From Dermatemys mawii (Eukaryota; Chordata; Testudines; Dermatemydidae), in the NCBI GenBank assembly GCA_007922305.1, contig ML677385.1, forward strand, positions 9,744,470 to 9,808,469: DNA of 64,000 bases. Reading direction: 5' to 3'. Shown piece by piece: positions 24,527 through 37,340 of this stretch. The notes below the pieces were generated by a model. The model saw only the letters and a list, made by a program, of their open reading frames with translations. It did no database searches and was not told the DNA's origin. The translations under genes were made by a program, and so were the position numbers. The first letter of the stretch is position 1. The number at the start of each line of letters is the position of its first letter.

Positions 24527-25802
24527 CAGCAATTTAAAATTGTCCGAATAAGTTTACATACTTGCCTTCAGATATCTGAATTATTTTGTAACTATAATGA
24601 AAGAATTCTTGGGTGGAGTAAGGGGGGGAAGGCAACATTATTATATCTTATATTTCTCTGAAATAAAAAGATTGACATACTCCAGATGTACCAAAGCCCA
24701 CGCAGGCTTGGAGAAACAAGCTGTTGCACTGAGAGGTATAGTTATGTTGATGGTTAGATTTGAGGCTTCTGTCTTATTGATGTCTAGCCTTTGTGTTGGG
24801 AAAGATCAGGGAAAGAAAGATATTTTATTACTTTGATGAGCTGAAAGCTTTCGTTTCTGCAGAGTTGGCCCATAGGGATAGTGGTGAGGTTGTTATTAAA
24901 GATGTGCTCTCAAGCTCATTGGTACTACAATTTGATTAACACTGAATTCATTATCTGTAGTATTGCTTTATGTATAATTACAAATCATGCCAGCAAGAAG
25001 TGATATGACTGTTCACATTAGAGCTTTCCTCCATCTGATATGGTCTTGTATCTGATATCGTAGCCTCCTGATATCTGTAGTAAATATGAGCTACTCAAAT
25101 TAATGATATTACTCTGATTGCTTTTGAATTAATGCCTAGAGTGCCAAATTTCAGAATAATTATAAATTGTGCAAGGGAAAACCCCTTTGTTTTACTTTTG
25201 ATACCTATTTTGTTCAGTGTGAAATCCCAGGGCTGAGCTCTTTTACCTCATCACTGTTCCAAGTAATTTTATTGCAATTGTTAAACTGTGATTTTGCTTA
25301 GTATGCCTTGTTTCAATAATGGTGAATGCTGAATTTATGTGTAGTATGTAATAAAAATGCTAATGATGGAATTTTCAAATACACAAAGTTACTTAGGAGC
25401 CTAAATCTCATAAACTTGACATTGGATTTTTGCTCCTAAACCATTTGGACACTTAGAAAAGTGATCCCTACGTATTAAAATGTAATTTCAATCCAGACAA
25501 CGTTTTCCAAAATGTAAGTTTAAGGCATTTTATTATTTCTCATAGTAGCTTTAATTATTTTCATGTCCTATATCTCCTCTTCCTGCTTTATTCCTATTAT
25601 GAAATTATAATCTATTATGATTCATTCTCATAGTAACAGCAATATTTTGCCAGCAATTTACAATAGATTTTAAATACTCTACTAATATATGACATCCGTA
25701 TGTTTATATACAGAAACCAAGTTGTTACATTCTTTCCGGGCTTCTTTTTTTGTGACTTAAAGATAAATAAGTATCGGACTTTTTCTCTTCCTTTCTTTCT
25801 AG

Positions 25803-26044
25803 AGGGCCTTAATGCTGACAACATCAAACAAGCCTCAGAGCAGTTGAACAGTCGCTGGATTGAGTTCTGTCAGTTGCTGAGTGAGAGACTGGCCTGGCTG
25901 CAGTACCAAAATAACATCATTGCCTTCTACTCCCAGCTGCAGCAACTAGAGCAGACAGCAACTACTGCTGAAAACTGGCTGAAAGCACAACCTACACCAG
26001 CAGCAGATCCTGCTACAGTAAAAATACAGTTAGAAAAGTGCAAG
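25803..26044 (+). CDS. Dystrophin exon 20 (end of R4, start of R5)
   Basis: 242 bp as in human exon 20. The first two bases (ag) complete the split Glu codon from exon 19, then 80 codons end in phase 0. The peptide carries GLNADNIKQASEQLNSRWIE, FCQLLSERLAWLQYQNNIIA and AENWLKAQPTPAADP. The Trp of NSRW belongs to helix C of R4 and that of AENW to helix A of R5, so the exon spans the R4/R5 junction. The human linker TTPSEP is replaced by PTPAADP, the most diverged spot. The acceptor has a clean pyrimidine tract (CTTTCTTTCTAG). The donor is CAAG|GTTAGA, below consensus at +3. Confidence 0.97.
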
Positions 26045-28001
26045 GTTAGAGGCTCTTTTCCATCCCTTTCATTATTATGCTTGATATGTATTTCTACATT
26101 TTGACAGATGAGGGATGCCAGTTTTTCATTATGAGAGTGGAAAATAGTCTTTATATCTTTCAAAACTAGATATTGTCAATGAAAGGCAGCAATGATAAGT
26201 ATAAAAGGGCAGGAAGACACAGTGTGTGGGTCTTAAAATTAAACATTTAGTTCTTTTCAGCAAATAACTAATGCTTGGTCTACTGTACATTTAATTGCTA
26301 TTGGATGTTGGATTGTTATAGCCATCTGACCAGAATGTTATGCAAAATCTTAAAACCATTTTAAGGAAGAAGTTAGTTTACACATTAATGTTTGGTCAAT
26401 AAAAATAAGTGCCTGTTAAGACTTGAAAAGTCAGCTCCTTGAAGTGACTGATTTCGTTGGGTAATTTAAGGTTGTGTTATGCTTTGCTCATTTGTCCTCT
26501 GATTGCAACCCTTTTGGGATTTGGGCTTTTGATACAACTTTAGCACACCTTAATTAGGTTCTGAGGAAGCACAGCACTTATACACGTTTAAGTGCTTTCG
26601 TGTATAAGGGCCTTATTGTAGAGCATTATGCATACTTATAGCAAATACTGTTAGTAGCAATCTGAAGGTTGTATTTTCACAGATGAGTTCATGACATAAT
26701 TTTCAAGCTGAGTTCATGACATAATTTTAAAGCAACATTTTTATTGATATGCGTATACAAGGAATTTCATAGATTTGCATTCTACTGCTAGCAGGATTTC
26801 AGTTTTTCTAACATATGGCTAGCTCATGCCCTATGTGACATTGAGCCATCCTAGAGTTCCCAAGAGTAATGAAGCTTGACTCAAGAAGAATTCCCAAGAA
26901 GTATTTCCAGTGTGTGTAGTGTATCACAGTGAAGCCTGCCCCTTTTTATGGTCCTGGACAGCTCTGTAGGTGGGGATGCTAGAATCATGTCATGATCATT
27001 ACCCTTGCCCAGCTGGTCTCTTTCTTGCAACTGACACCAGTAGGAGCCCTAGAGGGTATGCTGATTTAGGATTCTGGACAGCCCTTGTGCATAGGAACAA
27101 GTGTGAAGAGCTCCTTACATATCCTGTATATTCAATCTTTGTTCACATACAATGCTCTTGCTTCTGCACTTTGTTAGACCAGATTTAGGCTGGTATCTGT
27201 ATTGAAATCAGTGCAGTGGAGAATCAGGCCCTATTTATGTTTAGATGTATTTAAGACTCTGACTCACTCTAGACTAATGATCATTTCAATAACCTAAAGT
27301 GGTTTTGGTAATTATAAATCTCTACATTAATGAAGAATTTATTATAGAAGGTAGCTTTAACCGCAGCTTTCCTAAACTGTGGGCATTGTTTGAAAACCAA
27401 GCCCAGAGCAGATATGGTTTTTGTGAATGATTTTTTTTTCCTCTTTAAAACACCAATCCAAAATCTCATGTCTGATCTCTCTTAAATTATGAGATGTTCA
27501 AAATCTTCATGCAAACCTGAAATTTCCAACTTGAATCTATCTCTACTTTATAGGGAAGATCTAGCCAATACCAAGATATTTTCTCTACTCTTATACAGAC
27601 ACCTTCAGTAGTCACCTTTAAAAGTGAATAATCATCAACAGTTACCATTTCATAAAATGTAGAATTGCACGTATCTGATACCACAAACGAATAACTGTTA
27701 TTATATTTGACTTTTTATGGTGACCAATTTACAGTAAAGATAGAGGGACTGCACTGAGCATATTAAAATTTGTCGGGGCAAAATATTGGTTATTTATAAG
27801 TAGAAAACAATCCTAATCTGGCAGTAAGGTGAACTGAGTAAACTAGTACTTTAGTTTTTGTCCATCACCATTTTCTGTTCCAAGATTTAGGAATATCTGA
27901 TGTTCTCTTGCCCTCTTTTATTCCACAAAAAACAGTGGTGATCTGATGAAGAATCCCTTGTAGGATGATTTTATTCAGGAATGTGTGTCTTCACTCCACA
28001 G
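26045..28001 (+). other. Intron 20 (1,957 bp)
   Basis: AT-rich, with no recognisable gene or mobile element. A 19-bp word (GAGTTCATGACATAATTTT) occurs twice within 50 bases near 26685-26728. The acceptor of exon 21 is CTCCACAG. Confidence 0.9.
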
Positions 28002-28182
28002 GATGAAGTCTCCCGGTTGTCAGCCCTTCAGCCTAAAACTGAGCAGCTAAAGGTTCAAAGTAAAGCACTTAAAGAAAAAGAGCAAGGGCCGATATTTCTG
28101 GATGCAGACCTTGTAGCTTTTATTAACCACTTCAAACAAGTTTTTGCTGATGTACAGGCCAGAGAGAAGCAGCTACAGACCA
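28002..28182 (+). CDS. Dystrophin exon 21 (spectrin repeat R5)
   Basis: 181 bp, the human exon 21 length. It starts in phase 0 with DEVSRLSALQPKTEQLKVQS, includes GPIFLDADLVAFINHFKQVF and ends DVQAREKQLQT plus one base (a). The peptide forms helices B and C of rod repeat R5. As in human, helix C lacks the usual Trp (NHFKQVF). The donor ACCA|GTAAGT is near consensus. It lies only 2 kb after exon 20. Confidence 0.97.
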
Positions 28183-28908
28183 GTAAGTGTTGTTCATGGC
28201 TAGAAATTATTGTACCCAAGAAAATTTTTTGCAACAGAATTTATTTTAATTTTCTTCTTTCTACCCAATGTTGCTCTACAAAAGGGAAGTGAGTTGTGGT
28301 GGTCTATTTTCTGTAACTGTTTCAGAAATATCTATTAATCAGTTTACTGTATGCTTAATAATGTGGACACATAAGAAATTAAAGTTTTACTTGCATTCAC
28401 AGCTCACTCTCAGGATTGCCCTATCACACAGCATTCCCAGAATAGCACATGTGTGACCAAATTCACCCAATACTTCCCAGCAACACCAAACAGTCTTGAT
28501 ATAACTGTCCAGTTAAGCCAGGTTTACTTCTACTGGGTGCCACTGAAGAAATGCAAAGCAGAGAGATTGTACCAGTGAACCTAGCCTGCGGAGTTCTGAA
28601 GCTCACCCTAGGAGAAACAAAACAATAATAGTGGCTTCACTGATATATTAGGATTCCATCGTTTACCCGTATATGGAGAGTTATTGAGATATTTTTATGT
28701 AATTGTAAAGAAATATTTTGAAATTAATATTGGGTATTGTGGAGATAGGTTAGTAGTATAGCTATCAAAGAGCGCTGAAAAAATATTAAGCCAAAATTTG
28801 GAGATCCACCCATTCATTAAGTGCTTGGTTGTGCAACTTTTTCACTTACACTGGAAATCACTTACTCAAGGAGGTTGTCCCAGTGATGTTACTGAGACTA
28901 CTAGTGAG

Positions 28909-29004
28909 TAGTCTAGAAAAGCAATGCACATAAGGAAGCAAATATGCAGTTGTGTATAGTCTGGGAAGGCAATGCACATAAGGAAGCAAATACGCAGTTA
29001 TTTG
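28909..29004 (+). repeat. Tandem duplication, 48 bp x 2
   Basis: Two adjacent 48-bp units both read TAGTCT...GCAATGCACATAAGGAAGCAAATA, differing at a handful of positions (for example TATGCAGTTG versus TACGCAGTTA). A local duplication in non-coding sequence. Confidence 0.9.
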
Positions 29005-29184
29005 CAGTGCTTAGTGAAGCTTCAGGCAGGATAGGAGCTGGGAGAGTGAAGAACTAGAGATGGTAGAGAAGTACGTCAGCATAAATATTGCTCCATTGAT
29101 ATTTTAACTTTGATAATGAAAAACAGAAAGGCATACAGAGAATGAACAAAAATATATATTTGTAACCAAAACATTGTTTTAGAT

Positions 29185-29604
29185 CAGAGGCAGGCAATCT
29201 ACAGCCCGTGGGCCGGATCCGACCCATCAGGGCTTTGGATCCGGCCCGCAGATTTGTCACCCCCATGGGTGCTGCCATGTCCCTGCTGCCCCTGGGGGAG
29301 GGGAGCAGAAGGCTCCGTGTGCTGTTCTTGCCTGTGGATACCTCTCCCGAAGCTTCCATTGGCCTGGAATGGAGAACCGTGGCCAATGGGAGCTTCGGGA
29401 AAGGTACTACAGGTGCACGGAGCTTCCCTGAGCCACCTTGTACACTCTACACCCCTCCTGTGCCCCAATCCCTTGCCCTGAGCCCCTTCCACACCCCACA
29501 CTCCCTCCTGAACTCCAACCCCCTGTCCCAGCTGTACAGTCATGGCCCTGCAAGCAATTTCCCCACCCCGATGTGGCCCTCGGGCCAAAAAGTTTGCCCA
29601 TCCG
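29185..29604. mobile_element. hAT-type non-autonomous transposon (420 bp)
   Basis: An exact 8-bp duplication TTTTAGAT flanks the block (29177-29184 and 29605-29612). The ends CAGAGGCAGGCAATCT and AGTTTGCCCATCCG are imperfect inverted repeats. Subterminal GGCCGGATCC and GGCCCTCGGGCC words are typical of a large hAT family in amniotes whose ends read GGGTGGGCAAAC...GGCCC. The inside is GC-rich with open frames on both strands (for example 29208-29615 plus, 135 codons) but no transposase motif, so these are not genes. Confidence 0.85.
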
Positions 29605-30319
29605 TTTTAGATTGACAGCACCCCTTTTACTCTTGTATGAAGATGATGCATTATTGATACTCTGTGATAACTTATTTCCTAATGTATTATTATAAGTCCA
29701 TTGAAAACAGTGAGAGAAAAGAAAATACAATGGGCCTAAGTCTCAACACTGAGACATTCTTTCATTTTATTAAATTAGCCGGCCACTGTTGAGCTAAAAC
29801 GCTGAATAGCAGAGTTGTAAGTGCTGGGTTTGTACTTAGGTTTCAAATTTGCTTTCTGTGTGAACTCTTGATAAGACAAAGTGGCTATCAAAAACATGCA
29901 ACATCTTGAAGGAAAAAAATTACTTACTTCTATTTCTGTAAGTTTCCTTGTTCACAGTGAAAGAAGATATTTAGTATTCGATGCTTTTCCAGTGCAAACA
30001 AAACCTGAATTATCTATCCCAAACCAAAGCCCTTTATCCTAACCTACCCTCATTGTATGCTTTGGAAAAATTCAGATCTTGGTCCAAACTTCACAGCTCA
30101 AGCAAATCTCTCCTGGTTTTTGGAGAAGAGAGGAATGGGTTTTTATATCCTGCTCTGCTCCAAAAATCCATTTAATCCAACTCATTCTATACTGATTGTT
30201 TTATGTCCATATGTATGTGCATTTTCCTGTATTTTCCTAAATGATTGGCTGATTGTGATTCGGCAGTGGTGCTTCATTAGACACTAATTTATTAATTAGA
30301 TTAGATTCAGCATGGGACT

Positions 30320-30545
30320 CTGTGGTAGCATGGTGTAGCAGATTAGGCAGTGAGCTAGGATATGGCTCTGGTCTCAGTTCTGTCATTGACTTCCTGTGTG
30401 GTCTTGAGCTAGTCATCTAAACTCTCCATGCTTCATTTTCACCCTCTTTAAAATGGGGATTAAAGTATTTAGCTACTGATGTGCCAGCCACAATGAGGTG
30501 TTGTAGAAAATAATTAGCTAATGTATTAAAGTGTAAAGCTACAGC
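30320..30545 (+). mobile_element. MIR-like tRNA-derived SINE
   Basis: The order of words follows MIR: GGTAGCATGGTGTAGCAG (tRNA-like head), CTCTGGTCTCAGTTCTGTCA, GTGTGGTCTTGAGCTAGTCA, then TTCATTTTCACCCTCTTTAA and AAATGGGGATTAAAG, and lastly a TAAAGTGTAAAGCTA tail. It is an old copy with many changes. Confidence 0.7.
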
Positions 30546-33500
30546 TGATAAGGACTATATATGCCAAGTATTCATCACATGCATCAAATTTTCAAAAACC
30601 AGAAAGGTTTATATAGTGTTTAAAAAATCTGTGCAAGGAAGCTTTATACCATTTAAATTAGAAAAGAAGTATATAATAAACACGATAATGGGTTTGTGCA
30701 CAAGTGACTTACCCAAGGACAAATAGTGGCAGAACTGGGAACAGAACCTAAGTCATCATAAATCCTAATTTATATAATTGTATCTATGTATGATTTCTCA
30801 TGGTTTTTTACGTCATTTACCACGTTCAAATGAAATGCTTTTCAAAAAGTAAGAAAATATTATGCCACTATTAAAAATTCACTTTACTCCTGATTAAAGA
30901 TATCAAGCATTCCAGTAATAATCACTGATATCTGCATGCACACACACAGAATTCATACATTTTCTTTATTTTGTATGATGGAAAATGTCTGCATTCTGTT
31001 GGAAGATTAGATAGTTACACCTCTTATTTGCATAAATTCTTTCTGGTTAATTTATTTTGGAGATTAAATTTTCTCAGTTGTGAATACCCTTTGGCAGCCC
31101 TACCGGCAACAGTTCTTGTGTCTTCACTTTATTTGATTAGTGTCCAAAATGTGATAAACAGGGCATTGTTTGATTCAACATTAGGTTTTGTTAAATTCTT
31201 TTGTCTCTTGGTGGCTGAGGACCACTATGTTTTAGAGGGAGCAAAAATCTTTATTTTCCAGGTGGTTATTTTTTTGTTTCATTTTAGAAGACATTCTTCC
31301 CCATGTTCTGTTGCTTTTTTAAAACCCTCTGAGACATGTACACCCTATATATTGGGTTCTGTGAATTTATCAGCAAGCTACGTAAAGCAATATTTATTTC
31401 ATATTCAAACAATTAAATATTTAGATTAGCTGTCCCCTATCTATAATTTCTTTAAAATCTACTCTGTAGTTTGTGTTGGAAAGAAGTGTATCCTTCTGTG
31501 ATTTTTTTATGGGAATGTCTGAAAAGATGTAAGTGGATTTCTAATCTGTTCAAGCTTTGTAGTTTGTTGTTAATTATAATTCTTTACAATTAAATGTGTC
31601 ATCTTAGAGCATTGGTATTTAGAAAAAGTAAAGAGCCACCATATGCAACTCAAGAGTTGAGACCCAAAAGTTGAGAAGAATATCCTATCCACCTGCCATT
31701 GCAGGGACAGTTTGGATATGTGTAATTGAATTACCCATTGCGCATTAGGCCAGGACACTGGTTTACATAGAGGGAAATTTGTATCTGGTGTAATTATCAT
31801 CTTACTCAAGAATGAGAAGTTGGACAGTGAGATTTGCTTATCCTGAGATGTATAAGATCTGTTTAGTCAAGAGAGGAGGTGTCTTGGGAATAGTCAGACT
31901 ATTTAAGGAAACCTGTTAACCACCCTAGAAGCATTAATCTAAGCTGTTGACAAATTCTGTGAGCTGGGGAGCTAAAGTATTCCTGGTATCTTTTATCAGC
32001 CATGATTGGCATAGATCTGAATCACAGGTCCTACCTGATTCTTTCCAGTCATTCCTGAATGTCTTGCTCTGTAACTGCTGAATTCTTTGATTGAGCAAGG
32101 TGGTTTTTTCCAACCTCGTCTCAGTTTATTGGTGTCTAAACAAGGCATCATAGCTACAGGTGGTATTTGGTGAGAAATATGTCAGTTGTTCCTCACACTG
32201 AGGGGAGTTGCTCTCTGGGGTGGCATAGCAGAAAGTGATCTGAATTGATAAAGTGATTCATGGCTCAGAAAAGTTCTTCATGATGACATTTAGCATGTGG
32301 TATGGCAGCAGAGAAGAATTTCAGCTTGGAGGAAGCTATAGTAAGGTTATGTTCCTGACATATTCCTTTTTGTGGTCTCTTCCACTTCACAAATAAAGGA
32401 GCTCATTCATTGCTCCTTCCTTTCTATGGATATCCCACTTTGGAAAGTGGGTTTGTAAAAATGTCCATGTGAAGTTCCAACCACATTTCTGTTAGGAATT
32501 TTCATGACAAATTTATTCAATTTACAATTCAAAAAATATTTTTTTAAAATTCCCAATCCACAAACTCAGCCTGAAATTTGAAAATTAAACTGGTTTCTTT
32601 CTGGGTTACTTACATTTATTAACCTGGGAAATGTTAAGAAAAAAATCCTTACCTTGCACAGACCACTGTCTCCACCAAGCTAAGATTAAAACATAGTCAT
32701 CCAAATGGAAAGAACATGATCTGTACCTGTAAACTCAAGGACCTAGCTAAATTCCATAGCATCCTCAAAAACTCCATGCCAAACAGAAGTGCCTAGGAAA
32801 AATCTGAGACGCACCAAGTAGCAACTGAGGTTCTTATAACCAGAGCTTATATAAAATTCTGTTACTGATGCATGGGACAGAACAGAAGCTATTTGATTCC
32901 TCCTTAGCTATGCTGTATCCACAATGCCAATAGCAGTAACAAGCAATAAGAATGCTTGTTTGAACAGAGATATGTCTGTAGTCAGAGTACAGAATTATTG
33001 TGTACTAATGGTAACACTTAGATCAAATATAGCCGTTTTCAGGTATAGATCTAAAAATGTGCCAGCTCTACACAGACATTTTTTCAAGGTAGAACTGCAC
33101 TAGAAAAATACACTCCTCCCCACACACATCTGATGGTTACTTTGGCAATGCACCAACACCCCCCCTCCCCGCCCCCATAAACAAAACCTGAAAGTGAGTT
33201 TCAAATCTGTCCCCCCACCACCCAGCCCCTCGCATAATCAAGTGGCTCATTCGTACAATGGTATGATACCTTCATTAGGTAAACTGCAAATGAAGGGCCA
33301 TATAGTTAATTTTAAAGCTGTATCTTTTTAGAAGCATATATGTTACCCTTTCTTCTTCCTATCCTTCTGAAAAGATTTTTTTTTGAATGTTTTCATTTCC
33401 TTAGTTAATTTGAGCTGATTTGCTTCCTTCTCCCTACCCCTGCCTCCCACCATATCCTTTTTCAGGATATTCCACCATTTTCCCTGGTAGCCAGTGTGAA

Positions 33501-35070
33501 TCCAAGAACTTCAACAACTGTTGTATCCAAAAGTTCATGCAACTGGTGATCTCAGCATAGCCACAATAAGATCAACATTTTGGTTTTCCGTCTTTCATAT
33601 TTTTCTTTGTTTAAAGAACATTTTAAACCTTGAACATTTCACATAGTCTTTCATAAGATTCTGTAACTTAGAGACTGAATTTGCACAAAATGACACAGAA
33701 TCATATGATAAATATTTTTTTTTCAGAAAGAACATTGTGTATTTAAAAATAAAGTGTTCTGTCTTCTGAATCATACACATCTTAACTACATTTGAGTCCC
33801 CAAGCAGATCTAGGCTATGCATTATTTTTAAAAACACTTCTTTTTCTTCAATTAATATAAAATATTCCTTTGAATTGGCTTTTTGGAGGGTTTTTTTTGG
33901 GGGGGGGAGGGGGAGGATACTTCTCTATATATATTTTAAATTCTGCTTCCCAAGATGTCATCTGTAGTTGAACAGAGTTTTAATAAGCAGCACAGATGTT
34001 AGAGTGGAACCCCGCAATACCACGATGGTCGGGGTCCAAAAATATCCACCGCAGTAAATGCAAGGTTGTGGGTATTTCGTTTTTGTTAGGCTATATGCTT
34101 TCTCATATTCATATTTCCTCTTTAAAAAAGAAACAAGTTTTTTATAGAATTAATCTTTATTAGATATTGCCCTTTCCTGTATGTCAAATTTATCTTCCTC
34201 TCCTCCCTTTCCCTTCCCTCCATGATAAATGAAAATTAAAATTTGGGGGAGGGGAATGCATGTAATATTATCTAATAAAACAATTGAATCATTTTTATTA
34301 TATTGGTTCATTCATATTTGTAAGGCTGGTAAAACCCTGTCTGTACCATTTCTTTTAACAAGGAGATAAATCAGAGAAAAGGAATTGTTAAAGCACTTTC
34401 AGAGCATTGACGATGTTCCCTGACAATATTATGGAAGATTCTAAAAGGTTGCACTTTGATGGTTTCTGATGACATGGAGGAAAAAAGAGGGAGGGGGAAA
34501 CACACAGCTCTTATCAGTATAAGAAGAAAAGCTTCTCAAAGGTTGGACTTTGATGATCAACTTCAAGGACAAGTACTACAAAATAAGTGAAAGGAAGACA
34601 GTATGTTCCTAGGGAAGGAATTGTGAGAAAAGTATGGTAGTGTGTATGATTAAAAAAAATAGGTGATCAGTCATAGTTGCTATTTTATGCCTTTTTTAAG
34701 TGCAAATTTATGAAATTCAAGCGAGTTCATTCATTGCAGGAAACAATTGTATCAGTTGAGATGATTCCATTGATTCAAACTTGCTGCCTGTCTTCTACTG
34801 TAACAATGAACTGATGAATGGTGAATTTACCCTGATTATAGGGGGAAAGTATAGATAGGGTGTGTGTATGGAGAATATATGCTGGCCTGATTTACACTGG
34901 AATAAAATCTCTCCTACCCAGATGGTGGAAATGAAATCTGTTCAATAAGCGTATGTGGGGTGGGGAGGGAGAAGAGCTGTTTTCAAATGTTGTGATATTT
35001 TTCTACTTACTAAAAATAAGTAGATGGATATTTTTGTCTTACTTTCTCAGTCTGAGCTCACAAGTGCATA

Positions 35071-35613
35071 TTGGTCATAGCAGCCTTCCTCTGGAGCAGG
35101 CAGGTGCAGATATACCCATACTTAGAGAACTGGCTACTCAGAGGGTGTACCAGGGGGCAGGTGGAGTCTGAAGTCCGATTGTTCAGATTCACTTTCCAGA
35201 GACTGGGATTCCTCCTCTATGTGAACAAGTCAACCTTATCGCTGACCCAAAGAATAGACTTCATCGGAGCGGTGCTGGACTTGGTACAGGCCATGGCGTT
35301 CCTGCCAGAGACCCGATTCCAGGACATGACAGATGTTATCCAAAGCCTCAGGAGGTACCCGACCACTACCGTAAGGAGATGTCTGAGTCTCCCTGGCCAC
35401 ATGGCAGCCTGCACTTATGTGGTCCAGCATACCAGAATGAGGCTCAGACCCCTTCAAGAGTGGCTTGCACTGGTATACCACCCAGGGCGTGACAACCTGG
35501 ACTCGGTAGTCACAGTGCCAGGACGCACATTGGAGTCTCTACATCGGTGGCTCAACCCTCAGATGGTATGCAAAGAAGTTCACTTCAAGAGCCCAGACCA
35601 TCCTTGTCCCTAG
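35071..35613 (+). pseudogene. DIRS reverse transcriptase C-terminal fragment
   Basis: 180 codons, inside the relic above. The metal-binding YLDD box reads YLEN (residues 17-20), so both catalytic Asp are lost. The remainder follows the DIRS reverse transcriptase closely (LFRFTFQRLGFLLYVNKSTL; IDFIGAVLDLVQAMAFLPET; HMAACTYVVQHTRMRLRPLQ). The frame stops at TAG just where the RNase H motif TDASVLGW would start, and that motif continues in another frame, which shows a shift there. The Met at 35071 is only the first in the open frame, not a true start. Confidence 0.75.
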
Positions 35614-35679
35614 TAACAGACGCATCAGTTCTGGGTTGGGAGGGTACATCTGCGAGATCTCTGAATATAGGGCCTGTAG

Positions 35680-35976
35680 TTGCCGGATGAGCTATCCCTC
35701 CATATCAATATTGGGGAGCTCAGAGAAGTGCAACTAGCATGCCAAACTTTTCAGTCCTGGCTGCGAGGCCAGTGCATAGCAGTGATGACAGACAATACCA
35801 CTGCTATATTTTACATCAAAAAGCAGGGTGGAGCTCGTTCCTCCCCTCCGTGTTGGGAAGCCCTCCAGCTATGGGAGTTCTCCATAGCCCACTCCATTCA
35901 CCTGAATGCGTCCTATCTCCCAGGTCCGCAGTACGAGCTAGCAGATCACCTCAGCAAATTGTTCTGCATCCACTAG
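35680..35976 (+). pseudogene. DIRS RNase H fragment
   Basis: 98 codons carrying the E of the GELREV motif, the D of VMTDNTTA and the D of ELADHLSK, the acidic residues expected of a retroelement RNase H. It ends in CIH followed by TAG. It lies 66 bases after the reverse-transcriptase fragment and belongs to the same dead element. No independent function is implied. Confidence 0.7.
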
Positions 35977-36699
35977 TGGTCCATCGATCTGGATGTCCTT
36001 CATTCCATATTCCAAAGGTGGGGGTTTCCCCAGGTTGATCTCTTTGCCACCTGGAGCAACAGGAAGTGCTCAATGATCTGCTCCTTCCAGAAGCACAGAC
36101 CAGGTTCAATCACAGATATGTTCCTGCTACCCTGGGAGACTACCTCCCGTATGCCTTCCCACCAGTCCCACTCGTGCACAAGGTGCTGCTCAAGATCCAC
36201 AGGGACAAAGCGATGGTAATTCTGTTGGCCCCAGCATGGCCCCGTAACACTAGTACACCACGCTTCTAGAGCTTCCAGTGGATGCCCCGATCGTGCTTCC
36301 ACTCAGGACCATGGTCACCTCCATCACCAAGACCTTCAATCCCTCCACCTCATGGCCATCTTCTATGCTAGGAGCCTGTAAGGGAGATTCTGCTCGGCAT
36401 CAGGAAACCATCCATCACGTGGAAAAGTTGCTGATGTGCCCAGCAACACAAACCTCCATGCCAGGTATCCATATCACTCATCCAGGAGTACCTTATGCAT
36501 CAGCAGGACCTTGCAGTGTCATCCATCAGTGTGCACCAACCTGCTAGGGGCCTTCCATCTGGGAGATTGTTGATGTATTCACTAACACCATAGTAAGGTA
36601 ATTTCCTCAAGGACCTGGAACATTGATTTTCACAGATTAGACTACCTGTTCCATCATAGGACCTTAACCTGGTCCTCTACAGACTAATGGGGCCCCCTC

Positions 36700-37340
36700 T
36701 TGAATGACTAGTGACTTGTTCCTTGCTCTGTTTGTCATGGAAGGTGGCCTTCCTGGTCACCATCACATCAGCCAGGGCGGTGTCTTAGTTAAAGGCTCTG
36801 ACCTATAACCCACCCTACACAGTCTTCCAGAAGGACAAGGTGCAGTTCAGGCCTCACCCAGCCTTCCTTCCCAAGGTAGTGTCATCATTCCACACTAGTC
36901 AAAACAGTTTTCTACCTATCTTCTACTCTAAGCCTCACACCAGTTGGTTCCCAAGATCAGAGGCTGCACTCACTGGATATTTGGCGAGCACTAGCATTCT
37001 ACATTGAGCGCACAAAGCCATTCAGAAAGTTGAACCAATTGTTCGTGGCAGTGGCAGACCTGATGAAAGGACTCTGTCTCATATCAAAGAATATCTTCAT
37101 GGATCACATCCTTTATTCACATGTGTTATGAGCTGGCCAAGATCCCAGCCCCAACTCTTCTGGCAGATTCCACAAGGGCACAAGCCTCGTCAGATGCATT
37201 CCTGGCCTAGGTCCCAATACAAGAGATCTGTAGGGCAGCACCTTGGTCATTGGTGCATACATTTACCTCTCACTATCCATCATCCAACATTCCAGAGATG
37301 ATGCAGCATTCAGCAGAGTGGTTTTCCAGTCAGTGATTCC
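36700..37340 (+). pseudogene. DIRS tyrosine-recombinase remnants
   Basis: Translated in several frames the region gives YNPPYTVFQKDKVQFRPHPA, RTKPFRKLNQLFVAVADLMK, ICYELAKIP-like and STRAQASSDAFLA, then an in-frame stop and VPIQEICRAAPWSLVHTFTS. This is the catalytic end of a DIRS tyrosine recombinase. The residue before STRA is Asp where His is usual in such enzymes. Many stops and shifts are present. Confidence 0.6.

Larger units (their letters stand above)
13589..25802 (+). other. Intron 19 (12,214 bp)
   Basis: The second longest intron fully in the window. It holds a probable minus-strand retroelement relic at about 13715-14640, a target-site-bounded LTR (15211-15778), a CR1 LINE fragment (18427-19440), a second CR1 tail (21331-21555), a G-rich block of unknown class (21556-22200), a probable LTR (23190-23790), a MITE (24146-24269), a small interspersed-repeat copy (24440-24526) and a palindromic repeat of the CTTAGGAGCCTAAAT type at about 25372-25470. 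A TTAA run lies at 19674-19693. No exon-like conserved frame was seen. It ends in a strong pyrimidine tract before AG at 25801-25802. Confidence 0.9.

Noticed and set aside
29199..29615. Open frames on both strands of about 130 codons
   Set aside because: Inside the hAT element; GC-rich sequence lacks stops by composition and carries no transposase motif.
30971..31429. 152-codon open frame, plus strand
   Set aside because: AT-rich chance frame with hydrophobic, compositionally biased product and no recognisable motif.
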